Below, piece by piece: positions 47,485 to 62,400 of a stretch of 64,000 bases of DNA. Positions within the stretch are counted from its first letter, which is position 1; each line of letters starts with the position of its first letter. Source of the stretch: Myxocyprinus asiaticus (lineage: Eukaryota > Chordata > Actinopteri > Cypriniformes > Catostomidae); assembly GCF_019703515.2 (NCBI RefSeq), contig NC_059349.1, positions 21,238,744-21,302,743 of the forward strand. Direction: 5' to 3'. The notes below the pieces were generated by a model, which was not told the origin of the DNA, ran no database searches, and was given only the letters and a program-made list of their open reading frames with translations. The translations under genes were made by a program, and so were the position numbers.

Positions 47485-50400
47485 TCACACACACACCTTA
47501 TGTGTTATAGGATTATTTTTAATCATATCACTGTTTAGTTTGTAGTTGTAAGTCGGAAGTTTATTGACTGCATTGTATTAATTATTAATTGATATTACTG
47601 CATTAATAAACTTTTGTTTATATTACAAAGAGAAGTGTTTTGGTTTTGCATACGCCTGTGTCATGCTGACGGGATGTCAGTGCTCGGATTCAAACCTTCA
47701 TTCATTGTTTTTTTCCCGAAAATCGATATTCTTCGGATGCCGATTTTCCTAAGAAAACATTCTAATATTGAGACTGTTTTAATATTCGGTTATTAATCCC
47801 TGATTTCAGGGTGGTGCCCCGTCAATGTTAATCCTTATTAATATTCTATTGATTTTTGATAATTGATAATTATCTTTGATGATTGTTGAATTTGAATGAT
47901 CAATAAGCTAGTGTTAATTTTAATTAATGTTTCATCGATGTTAACAATTGACGATTATCTTTGATAATTGTTGATTTTAAAGGATTAAAAAAGCTAACAT
48001 TGATTCTCATCAATGTTCTATTGATTTTAATAATTAATAATTATCCTTGATAATTATTAATTATTGCTAATAACCAAACTTGCTCCTAAACGTAGCACAC
48101 TACATTTACTGGAGCCCCATATGAGGTTTTAATGAGTTAGATCCAATTAATTAATTTAAATATTAATTAATAACTACAGAAATAATTAATTATTTCTGAT
48201 AGTAACACTGATCTAAACAACCAGTAAAGCCCTACACACTGAATAAAATGTCCAAACAATACACTTCAGTTTTATGTAAAAATCCAGGTGGTTGTACTGG
48301 TTTATTTCATACAATATAAAAATTTTTATATTTTATAATGTGTATTTAAAAAATGTTGTCTTTGAAATTGATTTCATAAAATAATTGTCATGTAAAATGG
48401 TGTAAAATGTAGGCTAATTAATATATATTTATATATAATATATATTCTAAGGTTTTAAAATACTGTAAAAATGTTGAGAACATTCTCGCTTTTATAAGTG
48501 CAGCACATTGATCATTTAAACTTTAACATACCGATTTATTGATGTGAACTCTGCCATCTCCTTGTTGTAGACTTTGTTGTGACATCGGGAGAGTTGTTAG
48601 TGTATGCCAATTTACTGTCACAAATTTGGCATGTTACTTGAATTTAATCCAAAGTAAAAAATACTGGCAAACAATACAGGTCACAAGCAGATGTGTTGAA
48701 GGGCTTGTGTGATTGCGAATACAGATGAACAAACGGAGCAGATTTACAGATGCTGACGGACTACAAAATACTCAAGAGTCAGGTTGATGATCATTAAAAT
48801 GCAGTCATTTTATAATTGTTTTGTAAATTGTTTTAGTGCTGTTAGGCTTCTGAAATGTGTATTAGTTCAGTGGTCAAGGAAATAAACAGTCTAAAAATAT
48901 AGACTGGTTTCCCTGAAAGAAATAGACTCCAGCTTTGGAGCTGATTCCAACATTGAGTCAATTCTCGATTCCCAATGCTTTGGAATTGATTCCCAGCCCT
49001 AAAAGCACCCAAGACAAACGAAGCCGGCGTATATACTATGCGTGACTCATTTTAATATTATTTTTTTAAAATTTGTTTGTTTAGGGTGATGTCACGGTGT
49101 TTAATGTATAGTTCCAGCCAGTGGAAGAAAAAAAGTGCAGGTGCTCTCCTTATTATTAACAAAACTGTTAATAATATGCATTTATTTACTTATTGTTTAT
49201 GAAAAGGAAAGGAGGAAGAATATTTAGATCTGCTTAAGTCTGTATCTTTGACAATACCAACCTACATAAGAGAACAATGGCAATCTAATGTAGAACTGTC
49301 TTTTTACACAAAATAATGTAGCCTAAAACTGAAAAAAGAGCACTATGTCTGTTTTTCCTTTTTTTAATTATTATCCTCCCATTCAATGAGAGGACAATTA
49401 GCCTTTCTTGTCCTGCACACATGAATTTGCACACAGGAGCCAGATACTTGTGCAGATAATAAATAAACGATGAACAAACTGATTTGATGATGTTCAGGAT
49501 TGTGAACGCTGACACACACCTGTATACAACTAAACACTGTCAGGATTTATGCATAGGCAAGTTCAGTGACACTTCACATAATCTTTTTACAAGCACTACA
49601 GAAAAGAATTGAGAATAAAAAGCAACTTTTCCTGTGTATTTTATCTGAAGCTTTGGTTTTCATCATTGATTTATCAATGTGAAAAAGGTTGCGCATATGA
49701 GCTGACATCACTTCTGTAACAGCCTAACCTTAGCCCTTTTTTTTTTTTTTTTTTTAAGTCTGTAGTTTTGACTGCACCCAGTGGATAAACAATTTGCATA
49801 AATACATTTGACATTTGAGAGGGCTCAGATGTTTACCACAGCGATTTTATCAAAATCATTTGGAAGGTCAGATAAAAGTAATTGGCTGGCCTCATTGCAT
49901 CACTGACTTACATTAAATAAAGACATTGCATCATACCGGGAGACTCTGAGAAGTGGTGGTACGCAAGAAAAACCATGCGTATTGGATTTTAGTGACATAG
50001 TGTTTGTTTTAATGTGCATGCGTATTCACATTTTTATGTTTTGTTTTTTTACTGTAGCGTACATACCTGTCATTAATATATATATTCATATAACACACAC
50101 ACACACACACACATTTAGATATTAGAGCTGCACAATGAATTAAAATAAAATCGCGGTATGACATTGTGCGATTATTTAACTGTAAAGGGCTACAACGATT
50201 TAATTAAATTAATAGATAAATCAAGCTGTTCGCTTCAAAGTCTATGCACGCTGCTCTGTCCTGTCTGTATTGTGTATAAGCATTATTACAGTGTATTCAG
50301 AGTCGTTCTGTGCTACACAGCTCGTGCTCAGATTAACAGATTTGCTCCATTCGGTTCCATGTGCTGAGCGCGTCATTTTTAAAGCGCTCCAGATTCACTT

Positions 50401-53400
50401 TAATTTCACTTTTGCACACTTCCAAGTATATCTGACCACTACATGTTAATATACAAATAATTCACCCCATGGCATTTATGGAGGAGGAGATGTAAAAATA
50501 AGGAGCACATTATAGTGAGGAGTATATTGCTTAATTTATATATTTGCTTTCTATGGGTGAAAAGGAAAAACAAGGAAAAGTATTTTATGAAATCCATGGT
50601 TATGACCATAATTTTTTTGGATTTTCTTCCCTTTTTCTCCCAATTTGGAATGCCCAATTCCCAATGCGCTTTTAAGTCCTCGTGGTGGCGTAGTGATTTG
50701 CCTCGGTCCGGGTGGTGGAGGACGAATCTCAGTTGCCTCCGCATCTGAGACCGTCAACCCGCGCATCTTATCACGTGGCTTGTTGAGCGCGTTGCCACGG
50801 AGACATAGCGTGTGTGGAGGCTTCACACCATCCACCGCAGCAACCACGCTCATCTCACCACGCACCCCACCAAGAACGAACCACATTATAGCGACCACAA
50901 GGAGGTTACCCCATGTGACTCTACCCTCCCTAGCAACCGGGCCAATTTGGTTGCTTAGGAGATCTGGCTGGAGTCACTCAGCACGCCCTGGGATTCGAAC
51001 TACTGAACTCCAGGGGTGGTAGCCAGCATCTTTTACCACTGAGCTACCCAGGCCCCCGGTTGTGTACTCAATGTACTCATAAAAACCAAAACATCCACTA
51101 TGTCACCAAAATCCACTACACAGAGATTAGATCCACTACGTCATCGCGTTACAGTCTGCAGAGGGGACCCTCTCGAGATGTGCGCAAACAGGAGAAATCT
51201 CACCAAACAAACACCTTGGCAGAACAAAAATGTCACTGCATTTCGTCATCATCTGTAGGCGAACTAAACAATGCTGGCGATTAAGAATCTGGATTCAGCC
51301 TTGTCTTTCACTGCATGTGTCTCATGAGCGAACACACAATTTCAAGGAAACTGACCTTATTTGGCTCGTGTTGTCACCATCGCTTTAGTTGAGCTATGAT
51401 ATGCCATAGTTACATTTACATTGCATTTATCCACAACAACTCTGATTTTGCTTTTCCACGGACTGTTTACACAGCATGCTCTGTTTTACAGCATGGCTAC
51501 AGACCAGTGCAACGCGCCTGTTGGATGTCTATTATAAGGTAAAACTGTTGCAAAACTCAAGCGCTTGTACATTTGAATTTGAGATCTTGTACAATAAATA
51601 TTTGTACAAGCAAGTCAAAACACATTATGCAAGTAAAAGTTTCTTTTTTGCTCTTTCAGAGTTGTGTTTGTCCAAAGATGATCTCATGCACTGAACGTGA
51701 GAGTCACACAATTGACATTGTTCTCACGCCACACATCCCTTTTCTCACGCAGTGATAATGTCGCGGAGCAAAGACGACACTGACAGCACGCGGACAGACA
51801 AGACAGAGCAGGCAGCACCATGCAGCAGCGAGACCCCCCTCCCCCCATGACATTTCATAGAGTGCATTTTTTAGTAATGATACAAACTGTTGTCAATATC
51901 ATGAAATCATATAAATTGATGTGAAATTTGTACGTTTAAGAAGCTAAAATGTGGGGAGGCCTGGGTAGCTCAGCAAGTATTGACGTTGACTACCACCCCT
52001 GGAGTCGCGAATCCAGGGCGTGCTGAGTGACTCCAGCCAGGTCTCCTAAACAACCAAAGTGGCCCTGTTGCTAGGGAGGGTAGAGTCACATGGGGTAACC
52101 TCCTTGTGGTCGCTATAATGTGGTTCTCGCTCTTGGTGGGGCACGTGGTGTGTTGTGTGTGGATGCCTCGGAGAATAGCATGAAGCCTCCACACGCGCTA
52201 CGTCTCCGCGGTAACGCGCTCAACAAGCCACATAAGACGCGCGGACTGACGGTCTCAGACGCGAAGGCAACTGAGATTCGTCCTCCACCACCCGGATTGA
52301 GTCACTACGCCACCACAAGGACTTAGAGCGCATTGGGAATTGGGCATTCCAAATTGGGGAGAAAAAAAGAAGCTAAAATGTGATTAAAATTATGAAAAGC
52401 AAAATATAAAATCAAATTTACAATCTCGCATACTACATTGCGTTTAGTCATACATACAGTATACAGTAAATACTATATACTAGTGATGCACCGAAATGAA
52501 AAGTTTGGGCGAAGCTTCTGGAGACACCGGGCCGAAAGTGAAAATGCTTTATATACAGTATATATATTATATTTTTATTAGGCTTTGGAATAATGCTCTA
52601 TCTGTATTGTATATGTATGTATATACTAATATACACGGTATATATTATTTATAGGCCTAATATATACATTTTAAATCATCTGATGTACAATTAGAATACA
52701 GTTACATTCAAAAAGTATTTTGATTACTGAAGAGATTACTTTGCATTTTATTGTCATTTGTTTCATTTAATATTTAGTCCTTTCAGATGGAAAACATTTA
52801 TACATATAAATGATGTGATCCAAAGTGCATTTGAACAGCGGTGAAACATTTTCTTACGATGTGTTACTTCTCTGTCTGCTCGTATGAATGTAAGTTTGAA
52901 GTAAGTTTGGAGCACAATAGAAATAAACCTTGTGTAAATTGTCAGATTTACGCTAAGCTAAAATGCTAATTCTAGCCATTTTACATGCACAGGTTACCAG
53001 GCACGATCAGATTTTTGTATCAAGAAAATTCACGTTAGATCATAATTTCTTTTTTTCTAGTAAGACCTTTGTTATTAGGGCAAAAATCGTATTCTTGATA
53101 ATAATGTTTGTATTGTTTTCCTGTAAAAATATCTAAAAATCATTACAACAAGGTCAATTTGATTTATCTTGTTTGAGAAACAACACTGCATAAGATATTT
53201 AGGTTTTTCAGACGAATGTATTTTTAATGTGTATTTTGTCTTACTGTACTGGCAGAGTTTTTATAGTCAAAACAAGTGAAAAAATCTACCAGTGCTGAAG
53301 AAGTAATCCAAAGTATTTAGAATACGTTACTGTCCTTGAGTAATCTAATGGAATACGTTACAAATTACATTTTATAGCATGTATTCTGTAATCTGTAGTG

Positions 53401-56400
53401 CAATACATTTCAAAAGTAACCCTCCCAACCCTGTATACTTTTGCCTAACATAAGCAAATATTTACCCTACGGAGTGCTAATAAAGTACTTATGAATACAC
53501 AGCAAAGGACAAAAGCAAACCTTCTTTCTTGTATCTGTCCATCATTCGTATTTTCAATATTGATGTGAGTGGGGAAAATATTTGTGACAGTGTCACTCTT
53601 TGTCACACTGGTCCAGTTTCAGACGAAAAGCGTGAATTTGACCGTTTGCCCGAGACCGCAAGCATTGGACTCGCGTTTGACACTGCTGATTTAGAGTGTG
53701 ACTCGGCTCAAACAGTAGGTGGGGATATTTTACCATGATATGTGATGGTGGCTCACGCTAAACGGTCTCACAGCCTCTGAAAACGCACGGAAAAACACTC
53801 GTTATTAATGCGCTGATATTCAAGAGAGCGATCGCTTCATTACTTTTGGGAATGTAGACTTTAATAGGCAACTAGGTAACGCAAATACCAACAGAATGTG
53901 CGCTTGCATTTTAAATTTCACCACACTGTGCTTTCATAAACTCCTATGTGTGTTTTTGTGCTGTTGCGCTCGTTCGTGTGGACACACACATACACACACT
54001 GTACAGATGCGCAGCTCAATTATAAGCACAATCTTGTTACTATCAATATATATTTAAACATTAGCTGCTGTTTATATCTTTTCTGCTTTTTTTCTCTTCC
54101 GGCCAAAAACCGAAAATTGCACCGACATTTCGGTGCATCCCTACTATATACGTGAAGATGCATTACGCTTACATTCTGTTAAAAGTCTAGTGAGTAAAAA
54201 CAAAAATGTACAAGCCAAATGACGATTCTTTCTCCAACATGTCCTTAGAGGATTTAAAGGTTTGAACTGCTTGATGTCATTAAATAAATGTGTGCCCGCA
54301 ATATTATCATGCAGTTCTGCGCTTTTAAATGCGCTGAAGCACTGCGTTTACGTTGAAGCGTGTCATTCTGTGAACACGTGAACATAACAGAGCCTAATTA
54401 TACATTATTATCCTTAACAATTACTAGTCCACTAGCCATTTAAATAACTGACCGACTAGTCGATTATGTAAATTGGTAGTTTTGCACATCTGTAGTAAAC
54501 AATCAGTCTCAGTTGTTTTGGAACCTTTGGACTGTGAGATGGACATGTGTTTTCCTGTTTAATTGCTGCACTGTAATGTGACTTGTTCCTTACCTGTTCC
54601 TAGCCCTGCAACAAAAGCAGCCCCAAGGCAGGACATGTCATAGTGAGCTGGACGTGCTATCTTACGACCCAACAGATCTGCTGTCAGTTGCATGATGAAG
54701 TCATTGGTGCATACACCTCCATCTGCCCTATAAACACATAGACATATACACACAAGTGCAATTTATGTTGGGAATTCGGACAGGCAGCTTTAGGCCGTGT
54801 CATAAGATATGCAAGATTGATTGAGAGACCTTACCTGATTTTAGTGATGGGAATATGCGTTTCTCGAAGCATGACATCGAAGAGCTGCTTGTTCCTGAAA
54901 GATATTACACAGAATTGCTTTTATTAGAATATGACACATGATTATCCGCTCTACAGGAAAACAAACAGGTACAAGGGAATTCATTCATTTTTATCTTCGC
55001 TTGTATTGAGACCTATGAGAGTGGTCATGTCTATAAATTTCAGCAGTTTGTCTGCTGAGTCACTGCTGACGTTAGTATACAAGGATGACAGGGACTGGGA
55101 GAGCATGCACAACGTTTGGATGTGCCTTTGCTGATAGTTTGGCAGGCAGATTGATGGTGCTAACTCAAACATACTATCATTTTATTTACTACTAAATCTG
55201 GAACAGTACCTAATGCGGAGCATAATTCCAAATACAAGATTCTAGTGTGAGTGCCAACACATGGGTTTCAGGACAAAGTGCAAGCCCATATTTACACTGT
55301 TGCCTTATGAGCAAACTGCAAGGGATCAAGGTGAGTAGTGGGGACAAGCTTCATGTTGTTCAAAGGCTCAAATGTATTAATTATCGAGGATGTTAGTTTA
55401 ATGGGACTATACTTTAAAGGATGTTATACTGTATTTTCCAAGAACAACAGAAACAATAAAAGATGATCTGAGGCAATCTGGCATTATACATCTGAGCAAT
55501 GACTGAATAATTTAGCATAATTTTGTGCAGCTGGAGACAGACAAATAGGACCTGCTGACTTTTTACAGTTCTGCTTAGTAAATACCTTGAATAGGTTAAA
55601 AGGGATTTAGTAACAGATTATATCCTTTGAATACTCAGCCATTCAGAGGACTTGGTAGTTTTCATTGACAAGAACAGACCTGACGAGTGGGTGTGAGACT
55701 GCAGTTAATAGCTTATCTTTTGTGAGGCTGGGTCGCAAGGTTAGAGATCCTTAAGGCCCAGATATACTTCAGTAGAAGTTCTTCCTCATTCTCCGTTCAG
55801 GGGTAAAAAGAAGTTCTAAACATCAGAGCAACGGTATACTGTTCACAGACATTCAGACCACACCGTTGCGGGAAGCATTTAGTGCATTTAAGTACGAGGA
55901 CGCTCAAGACTACATGTAAAACCTTAACTAATGTAATGACACATTTAAAATGTGTTATCAATGACTTCATGCCTCATTTAATGAGTAGAATTCAGGTTAG
56001 TAAAAGAAGTTGTTTTAACAACTCAATGATGATTTAAAAGTAATATATACGCAGCAGAACATGTGCCATTTGTCTTGTTTACATTCTGAATTCATTACGC
56101 TAATGCACCGATTACACTCTGATATTGTTATTTATGATGACACTGATACTACTGCAAAGATGGGTGTATAAAGGAGTGTTAATGGGCAAAATACAGACAA
56201 AAGAATGATGATAAGAGAGGCATATCTTAGGGCAGATGTAAGAATGGCTTTCACTGATGGCACATGAGTGAATGGGCACTTGAGAGTATTTGAGTAGATC
56301 TGATTCCTTTTGCAGACTAATTAAATAAATAAAATCACATGACATGCTCTTGGAAAATGTCTCTAAGCCAGTGATCGTACAGATGAAGGTAAATTTGCAC

Positions 56401-59400
56401 CAGCGTAATATTGACTGATCTTGACTGACTGAACAACATAAACAGAATTGGTTGACTGCCTCGAAGTAGGTGGAGCTTAAGGTCACACCTACCGATGACA
56501 TGAACTAATGGCAGTAAGGTGTTTAGCAGCCGGTGAGAAGATTTGCTAAAAGTTTGTCCCAGCCAGCTGTTACGAACCACCAAAATGAACTCAAATTTTG
56601 TTCTAAATGACGTCACGCTTGTTCGTTCTTTGATTTTGTATTAAGTATATCGCTATAAGTGAAAAACAGCTTGCAAGAAGCTTTGCTCAACTCACCTGAA
56701 TGCTATAGACTCTAGAATGGCTCGAACTAGGTGGCTCTTGGTTGTAGAAGGTTTTAAGCCCATAAAAGAAGCACACGCTTTTGGATCATTCAGAGGGGCC
56801 TGTGGCACATTAACACAAACATCTAAATGATCAAATATTGAAAACAAAGTGAACTTCAAAAATGACATGATCACAATAAAATATGTTGTGTAATTCCTCT
56901 GTACATTTGTCTCAGAAAACAAAGAGTGACACCTTAAGAGTACGTTTACACGACAACGATGTACTAAAAACGAAAACGTTTTTCCTTTGCGTTTTTGAAA
57001 AGTTTTGCGTACAGATGACATTGTCAAAACGATCCCCGTTCGCACGGATCCGTGAAAACGACTAAAAAGGCTGTATTATGCATGCCAGGCCAGTAGTTGG
57101 TGATGTCACTTTGTAAAGAAACACTACATGCCTGCGCACATAAGCATTCTTCCACAGAGCGGTGAATACAAACAATGAAGATGGCGAAAGCGTCGACCAA
57201 TTTTGTCTGGACGGACGATGAGGTTGCTTTATTACTACAATTACTTTGCTGGAGAAGCGTCAATAAACTCAAAATCTTGAGCAACACAAACACAGTCCTG
57301 TAGTCCGCCATTGTAGTTTTGAATGTCTCGCGCGCATGCCTATAGACTGAACACGTAATACGCGTGCGCATGACGTCATCGTTTTCACAAATTCGTGTTT
57401 TTGTATGTTTACACGGAGACGACAACGGCATCGTTTTCAAAAACGTGCACTTTGGAACCAGTTTTCAAAAGTTTGCGTTTTCAGGCCCCAAAACACCACT
57501 GTCATGTAAACGAACAGCCAAAACGCATAAAAAGTTTTCAGTTTTTAGTTGAAAACATTGTCGTGTAAATGGCCCTTAAAACAACAACCTGTTTAACAGT
57601 TACAATGTCAAAGATAAGCACAAACATACTTGAAGGCCACTGAACGAGGGCACAAAATACACTCCGTCGGAGTCTTCCACACAAGTGGCTATGACCTCCG
57701 TCTCCTTCACATCAGAAAAGAGCTCTGAAATATAGTATTTTACTGTCATAACCAATTATCAGAGACACTTTACTACAATAATAGAATAAAAACGACATTT
57801 GTCTGTGCAAATGCTGCCACCACAATGCTAGATTGTTATGGGTTGGTGCTGCTTACTAGCCAAAAGAGCCCACAAAGATATGGCTCCAGTCTTTCCTTCA
57901 GTGCAAGTCTATGGGATTTTTTGTGCCCATTTTATTGCTTGCCAGGCAAAAATCTTAACTTTTCTATGCGATCAAACTTATTGCACATCTTTACGTACCA
58001 GCCGCAAAATTTGAGGTATCATTTATGTCCGTAGCACAAACTGTGCAGGACAAGTTATGTATCAGTTTAATACTTAGGGTTAGGGGTCCAAAATCCTTAT
58101 GTTCAAATCCCTAAACCAAAGTATGAGCACTGATAATAGTGATGCTTGCTTGCCTTAATAATACAGCTGGTGTAGACTGTTCTAATTAGGCTAGAGGTGT
58201 ATAGTGTGCATGGACTATATGCAATGTCAGTAAATAATAAATCAACCAAACAAGCCTTATTTTTGGAGATATAAGGAATATGTGTGGGCTTGTTATTTTA
58301 AAAAGCACACTTTTGTCACAGTGTATACAAAAAATAAACATTAGTCATTCCTAAATGTTCCTTACTGTTGACTGCCTCTGAATAGTAGGTGAATAAACAT
58401 GATCCCACTCACCTAGATCCTGTGCCCATTTAATGGCAGCACCTGTTCCAGCAGCATTACCCTCAGCCAGATAAACAACTTCATCACCAATCTTCCAGCC
58501 CACCAGAGGATAAAGACCTGTTTAGAAAACATGATACAAAAGAGATGCCACTAAACACTCTTACTCATTGTTTCCCCTTTGTTACTCATAATGAATCAGT
58601 GCGATGAGTTATAGTCTTACAGAGCCAGACTTTTGCCTATCAGCATAAAGCCTAGTCCACACTGGAGCTCACTCTGGCCAGTAACCACCCTCTTAGAGAG
58701 TAAAGGACATATAAAATGATCAACCACAGTTCAACGTTTAAAGTGCTGTTTAGGGGCGTGTATATCTGAAATCAATGATACCACTATAATAGACTGATGT
58801 GCAGCTAAGTGGATGCTAATTCAATTATTGGTGCAGCAGTCTCAGGCGAATGGCTGTAAAGTGAACACTGAGGAAATTAGCAAATAACTTTTGTCTTTAA
58901 AGGGATAATTCACCCAAATTCACCCTTTCATCAATTACTCACCCTCATGCCATCCCAGATGTGTATGACTTTCTTTCTTTCTGCAGAACACAAATGAAGA
59001 TTTTTAGAAGGATATTTCAGCTCTGTGGATCCATTCAACAGGGTTCAAAACTTTGAAGCTCAAAAACCATATAAAGGCAGCATAAAAGTAATCCATAAGA
59101 CTCCAGTGGTTAAATCCATGTCTTCAGAAGCAACATGATAGGTGTGGGTGAGAAACAGATCAATATTTAAGTCCTTTTTTTTTTTTTACTATAAATTCTC
59201 CTCCCTGCCCAGTAGGTGGCGATGCACGTAGAATGCGAATCGGCAAAAACAAAAGAAGAATTCTTAGGAGAGAAGAGCGCATAGGAGGCCTTTTTGAAAC
59301 TGGAGATTTATAGTAAAAAAGGTCTTAAATATTGATCTGTTTCTCACCCACACCTATCATATCGCTTCTGAAGACATGGATTTAACCACTGGAGTTTTAT

Positions 59401-62400
59401 GGATTACTTTTATGCTGCCTTTGTGTGCTTTTTGAGCTTCAAAATTTTTGACCATGTTGACTTGCATTGTATGGACCTACAAAGCTGAGATATTCTTCTA
59501 AAAATAATTGTTTGTGTTCAGCAGAACATACACATCTGGGATGGCATGGAGAATTGATGAAGAATTTTCATTTTTGTGTGAACTTTTCCTTTAAGATCAT
59601 TATTTTATATCTTCTTCTTTAGTTTGTCAATATGAAATATACATTTTAGATTTCCAAACATTCCTTTTGCAAACAGAATAGAATAGAAGTAGAAAAGGAG
59701 TTCTGCAACAGATGGTTTGGCCCACACAGAGCCCGGATGTCAACATCGAGTCAGTCTGGGATTACATGAACATACATAAGTATTTAAGACAGTTAGGAGA
59801 ATTAGTGCTGTTTAAAAAGGCATAGGGTGGTCACACCAAATATTGATTTAGTTTTTTTATGTTTACTGCACTTTGTATGAAGTTAATTGATAAATAAAAA
59901 AATATTCATGGAATAATTTTTTGAAAACATCTTCACTATACAACATTTTGCACAGTACTAACAGAGGACATTGTGATCTGAATTTGTGTTCCGTCCAACC
60001 TTACAAACTTATTCTGAAGCCTCATTGCAGCAGCCAGCTAACTTTAAATACAAATTAATCTCATGGCGAACTGATCCTGTGCATCCTTACTCCTAGAAAA
60101 TTGTGTGGAAAACCAGGCAATCAGAATGGAACTTGCAATTTTAGAAAAACGAACTATTCCATTTCTGTGTAAAATATGCATTAAATGTTGTGTGAAAGTG
60201 CATGCATGTGTGTGCATGTAATCCGAAATGCCACATAACTAATATATACGCTGTCCTACAAAACCAAAATGCAGTTACTACACCAACACTGGCTTCCAAG
60301 TTTTTGGTTTTGGTGTGGATTGTGGGGTTATTGCAACATTCACACTCCATTTTCTCTGAATCTGAGCATAGTTTAGCCAAACCTGTCTGTCACCTGACAG
60401 TTCATTGTCTAAGAGACCAGATTTTGACCAAATTTGTAGTTATTGTGTTTTTAGTTGACTGCACAACGGTATGGTTCATGAAATTATAGCAGGTGTGGGA
60501 TGTGTTATATCAAGATAAACATTTTTTCGAAAGGCACATACCAGCCACAGACGTGTGTGGTTTATTCCCAGTATTGATGTCCATGAAGGTCCCTGTGCCC
60601 ATAGTGATTTTCACGTCACCCGTGTCAAAACAACATTCTCCAAACATGGCTGCCTGTTGGTCCGCCATCTGTGACAAAGAGACAAATCAGGTTTTTGGAA
60701 CAAATGTGCAATCATAAAATTAAATGCTTAAAACAGCATGACAATGGTTATACACTTACAACAGACATGATTGGGATGGGCACCCCAAATATGGATGGAT
60801 CAGAAGAGCCAAAATTGTGACTGTATAATAAGAAGAGAATGTACCATTTAGACAAAAAGGGACAAGCAGGTATTCTAGAAATGGCTGAGCAATTCAGGGT
60901 GCATGAGGGGAGACACTGTACCTTGTGTTCTGCACCCTAGGGAGGATGGAGAGAGGTATAGAGAGGAGTGAGCAAAGAAATCCACTCCAGCACATCTGAT
61001 GATCACACAAACACACACACTGTGAGCACAGACAACATCCCATGAACAAGCATCACTTACAGCAACACATTCTAAGACGCTATATTGACTAACCCACAGA
61101 TAATAACCAACGCACATGAGATGGCAGAGGTTTTAAAGGAATGTAGCCGGTTCAAAACTAGTTAAGCTCTATTGACAGAATCTGTGTCGTGCTGTCGATT
61201 ATCTGGACAATAATTTTGTAAAAACAAACAAATAGTGTTTACAGTAATGCACTTACAATGGAAGTCTATGGGGCCAGTGTTATGGAGGGTTTAAATATGA
61301 AGCTTATAATTTATTTTTTCTGGTGAATTTTTAGTTTTTAGGTTAAACCTATAATCAGAAACTTTAAATAACAATATAAGGAAATCTAGTTTAAGAAGTT
61401 ATAAGGAACGTCTCTGGTACTTCAGTATTACTTATGTGGATGTGGGGTACCTAGGACCAAAAAGGTTGGGAAACAATTATATACAGCATGCCACAGATGT
61501 TTTCATGATGCTTACATTGAATTTAACCCAGAACATTCCTTTAACTTTGTTTGTTTGTCTCTCTCAGTGTGTGCGTGTTTGTACTTCAGTCCACAATCCA
61601 AAGGTAATAACCAGATAAGATAAAAGCCACACAAATATAGTAATTGGAAAGCTATAACTACCTGAAAAGAATCAAATATTGCTGTTGCACTGGCATTCGA
61701 ATAGTCTGTAGCATGAACTGCGCCTGCAAAGAAAACAAATACACCAACAAAACAACTTAAACTTTGAACCAAAACCTGCAGAAAAAAATGATACAGCTTG
61801 TTTCAGTTTAAAAAAATAAATCATATATATATAAATATAAATAACCTTTGACGAGGGTTGTGGGGACATTACTTTCTAAGAATAGAGACAGCTACTGATG
61901 TAAGCCTGTCAGATCTGTGGCATGCTTTCCCTGTGCTGTCATTGACCAGAACAATATGAAAAGCCTTTAAAAGTTCTAATTGGTTTCTTTCAGCAACCTC
62001 TCAACCACCAACTCCACCAGAGATCTGACTGGTCGTGCTCAGTGGCCATATGTACAATATTTAGATATTCCGCTTGATAGAGTTGACCCATCAATTAGTG
62101 AGTTTATCATTAATAAATACACACCTTTAGTGAGTTTGTATAACAACCAGGTGTCTATGGTCCCAAAATAACATGTGCCATCTTCAACTGCTTGCCTTAA
62201 CTGAGGAAAGAGAAGGTTGAAGTTGGGCTAAGAATGCCTGTCATAAATTGCAATCAAATACTGATTCCCATATTTTAACAATCAGGGCTGGTTTACCTGA
62301 GGGATATTGTTCAAGGCCCAAACAAGGCGCAATGATACATGTTGGGTGGTAAAAACTACCAGGCTGGCGGCAAGGAATCGCTTCTGTCTGGTAATAAAAT

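Larger units (their letters stand above)
43298..54494. mobile_element. hAT element expanded to 11.2 kb by nested insertions
   Basis: Left end TAGGGATGTGCTATGGTT (43298), right end GTTTTGCACATCTGTA (to 54494), inverted; both carry an ACTAGTCGATTA motif further in. Duplication ATAAACAA (43290-43297) / GTAAACAA (54495-54502), 7 of 8. It fills nearly the whole last GK5 intron and contains the MITE plus solo LTR at 43671, the hAT plus solo LTR at 45979, two SINEs, and the hAT at 52481. Confidence 0.8.
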
